Below, one piece after another: positions 6,128 to 6,705 of a stretch of 6,705 nt of DNA (position 1 is the stretch's first letter; every line of letters starts with the position of its first letter). Source of the DNA: CAYNWK01 sp964400875. Lineage in GTDB: Bacteria > Chloroflexota > Anaerolineae > Anaerolineales > UBA4823. Where the stretch lies: contig CAYNWK010000214.1 of the NCBI GenBank assembly GCA_964400875.1, positions 1 through 6,705 of the forward strand, read 5' to 3'. Both the position numbers and the translations under genes were made by a program. The notes below the pieces were generated by a model. That model was given only the letters and a program-made list of their open reading frames with translations. It had not been told where the DNA came from and searched no databases.

Positions 6128-6607
6128 TTACTTTAACTCTCCTTCAATCATTTTCTTCCCAGAACTGGACTTAACCGAAATCCGCTTGGGTTTGGCTTCC
6201 TCGGTCTTGGGGAGCAGCAGGATCAGTTCGCCAGATTCGTAACTGGCTTCGATGTGCGCCTCGTCCACATGGGAGGGCAGCTGAATGGTGCGCATGAAAC
6301 TGCCATAGCGGCGCTCTCGCACGTGATAGCGCTCGTCTTCGGTTTCCTCATCCCGCTTGATTTCACCCTGGATGGTCAGGGTGTTTTCATTGTAGGTGAT
6401 CTCGATATCGTCGGGGTTGACACCGGGCAGGGAAGCTTTCACCTGGTAGTGGTCTTCGGTCTCAGATACGTCCAGCGGGACATACAGAGCGCTCTCCCAG
6501 GTCCATTCTTTGCCGTTGCCCTCGCCGTCGAAAAAGCGATTGAACAAGCGGTCCATGCGGCGGTTAAGAGTCAGCATCTCACGGAAAGGATCGTAACGGG
6601 TTAACAT
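6128..6607 (-). CDS. hsp20: Small heat shock protein, Hsp20/alpha-crystallin family
   Basis: This 159-residue ATP-independent chaperone binds unfolding proteins in the cytoplasm and works as a large oligomer. The N-terminal arm begins MLTRYDPFREM and contains the LNRRMDRLF helix typical of bacterial class A members. The alpha-crystallin domain spans about 43-135: PLDVSET, SLPGVNPDDI (59-68), the GSFMRTIQLP strand (102-111) and GELILLLPK (126-134). The C-terminal tail carries the I-x-V oligomerisation motif (Ile143-Ser-Val145). Length and domain order are normal for the family and all parts are present. The start is fixed by AGGAGG (6620-6615) 7 nt before the ATG. The gene is monocistronic in view, convergent with the kinase operon and followed by its own terminator. 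No CIRCE element (TTAGCACTC-N9-GAGTGCTAA) lies in the 98 upstream bases present. Confidence 0.97.
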   Translation of the reverse strand: MLTRYDPFREMLTLNRRMDRLFNRFFDGEGNGKEWTWESALYVPLDVSETEDHYQVKASLPGVNPDDIEITYNENTLTIQGEIKRDEETEDERYHVRERRYGSFMRTIQLPSHVDEAHIEASYESGELILLLPKTEEAKPKRISVKSSSGKKMIEGELK

Positions 6608-6625
6608 TTCAATACCTCCTGAAAT
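6606..6625 (-). promoter_or_regulatory. hsp20 Shine-Dalgarno in the loop of a weak hairpin
   Basis: On the mRNA strand ATTTCA (6625-6620) can pair with TGAAAT (6611-6606), leaving GGAGGTAT, including most of the AGGAGG site, as an 8-nt loop. The last two stem bases are the A and U of the start codon. The 6-bp stem has one G-C pair, so it would be weak and easily melted. A thermosensor role is speculative. Confidence 0.35.
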
Positions 6626-6645
6626 CTGAATGCTTGTTTATTTGG

Positions 6646-6690
6646 TACGATATTATTGTAAGATGCGAAGATCAGAATCAGATCAAAGCG
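6646..6690 (-). promoter_or_regulatory. Putative hsp20 promoter region
   Basis: The minus strand has TACAAT (6660-6655), one mismatch from a sigma-70 -10, about 50 nt before the start codon. The -35 is unclear: TTGATC (6686-6681) is 20 nt away, longer than usual. The -10 overlaps an imperfect 15-bp palindrome (6646-6660, 12 of 15 positions symmetric). Just upstream TGAT occurs three times (TTTGATCTGATTCTGATC). Either could be an operator, but neither matches a regulator site I know. Confidence 0.3.
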
Positions 6691-6705
6691 ATGTTAGAAA
6701 AATAT

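Noticed and set aside
6608..6705. CIRCE/HrcA operator or classical heat-shock element upstream of hsp20
   Set aside because: Neither TTAGCACTC nor GAGTGCTAA is present; only an imperfect palindrome and TGAT repeats are seen.

Overview
The window looks like a chromosomal stretch from a GC-rich, free-living bacterium. The gene content (an unusual response regulator/flavoprotein fusion next to a cyclic-nucleotide-binding kinase, a DUF3307 membrane protein and Hsp20) and protein flavour resemble Chloroflexota (Anaerolineae-like). That placement is an impression, not a proof, because there is no rRNA or other phylogenetic marker here. There is no sign of mobile elements, CRISPR or phage.

Layout. 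Positions 1-1467 hold a minus-strand pair: a six-helix membrane class III nucleotide cyclase (229-1467), followed 9 nt downstream by a small unknown gene that runs off the left edge (1-219). A 367-nt intergenic region (1468-1834) separates it from a divergent plus-strand operon. Each strand of this gap carries a consensus TATAAT element facing its own gene. The plus operon has three tightly packed genes: a receiver + degenerate glutaredoxin-like + thioredoxin-reductase-like fusion (1835-3496); a cyclic-nucleotide-binding histidine kinase with a C-terminal CoA-binding domain (3497-5329); and a DUF3307 polytopic membrane protein (5332-6015). Stop and start codons abut or are 2 nt apart. A strong hairpin (6073-6099) lies in the convergent gap before a minus-strand small heat shock protein gene (6128-6607). 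The right edge holds only that gene's 98-nt upstream region.

How the parts may work together (inference). The kinase has the cyclic-nucleotide pocket residues in its N-terminal domain and an intact H-box and ATPase domain. The receiver next to it has an intact phosphoacceptor Asp. The divergent cyclase keeps all its catalytic residues. This suggests a circuit in which a membrane cyclase makes cAMP (or cGMP), the nucleotide tunes the kinase, and the kinase phosphorylates a receiver that controls a flavin domain. The output is odd: both the glutaredoxin-like and TrxR-like modules have lost the cysteines needed for dithiol chemistry, while FAD and NAD(P) motifs remain. A CoA-binding domain fused to the kinase adds a possible metabolic or redox input. 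The receiver-TrxR/kinase pair resembles a known but poorly understood family; the CoA-binding fusion and the divergent cyclase are the parts most likely to be new.
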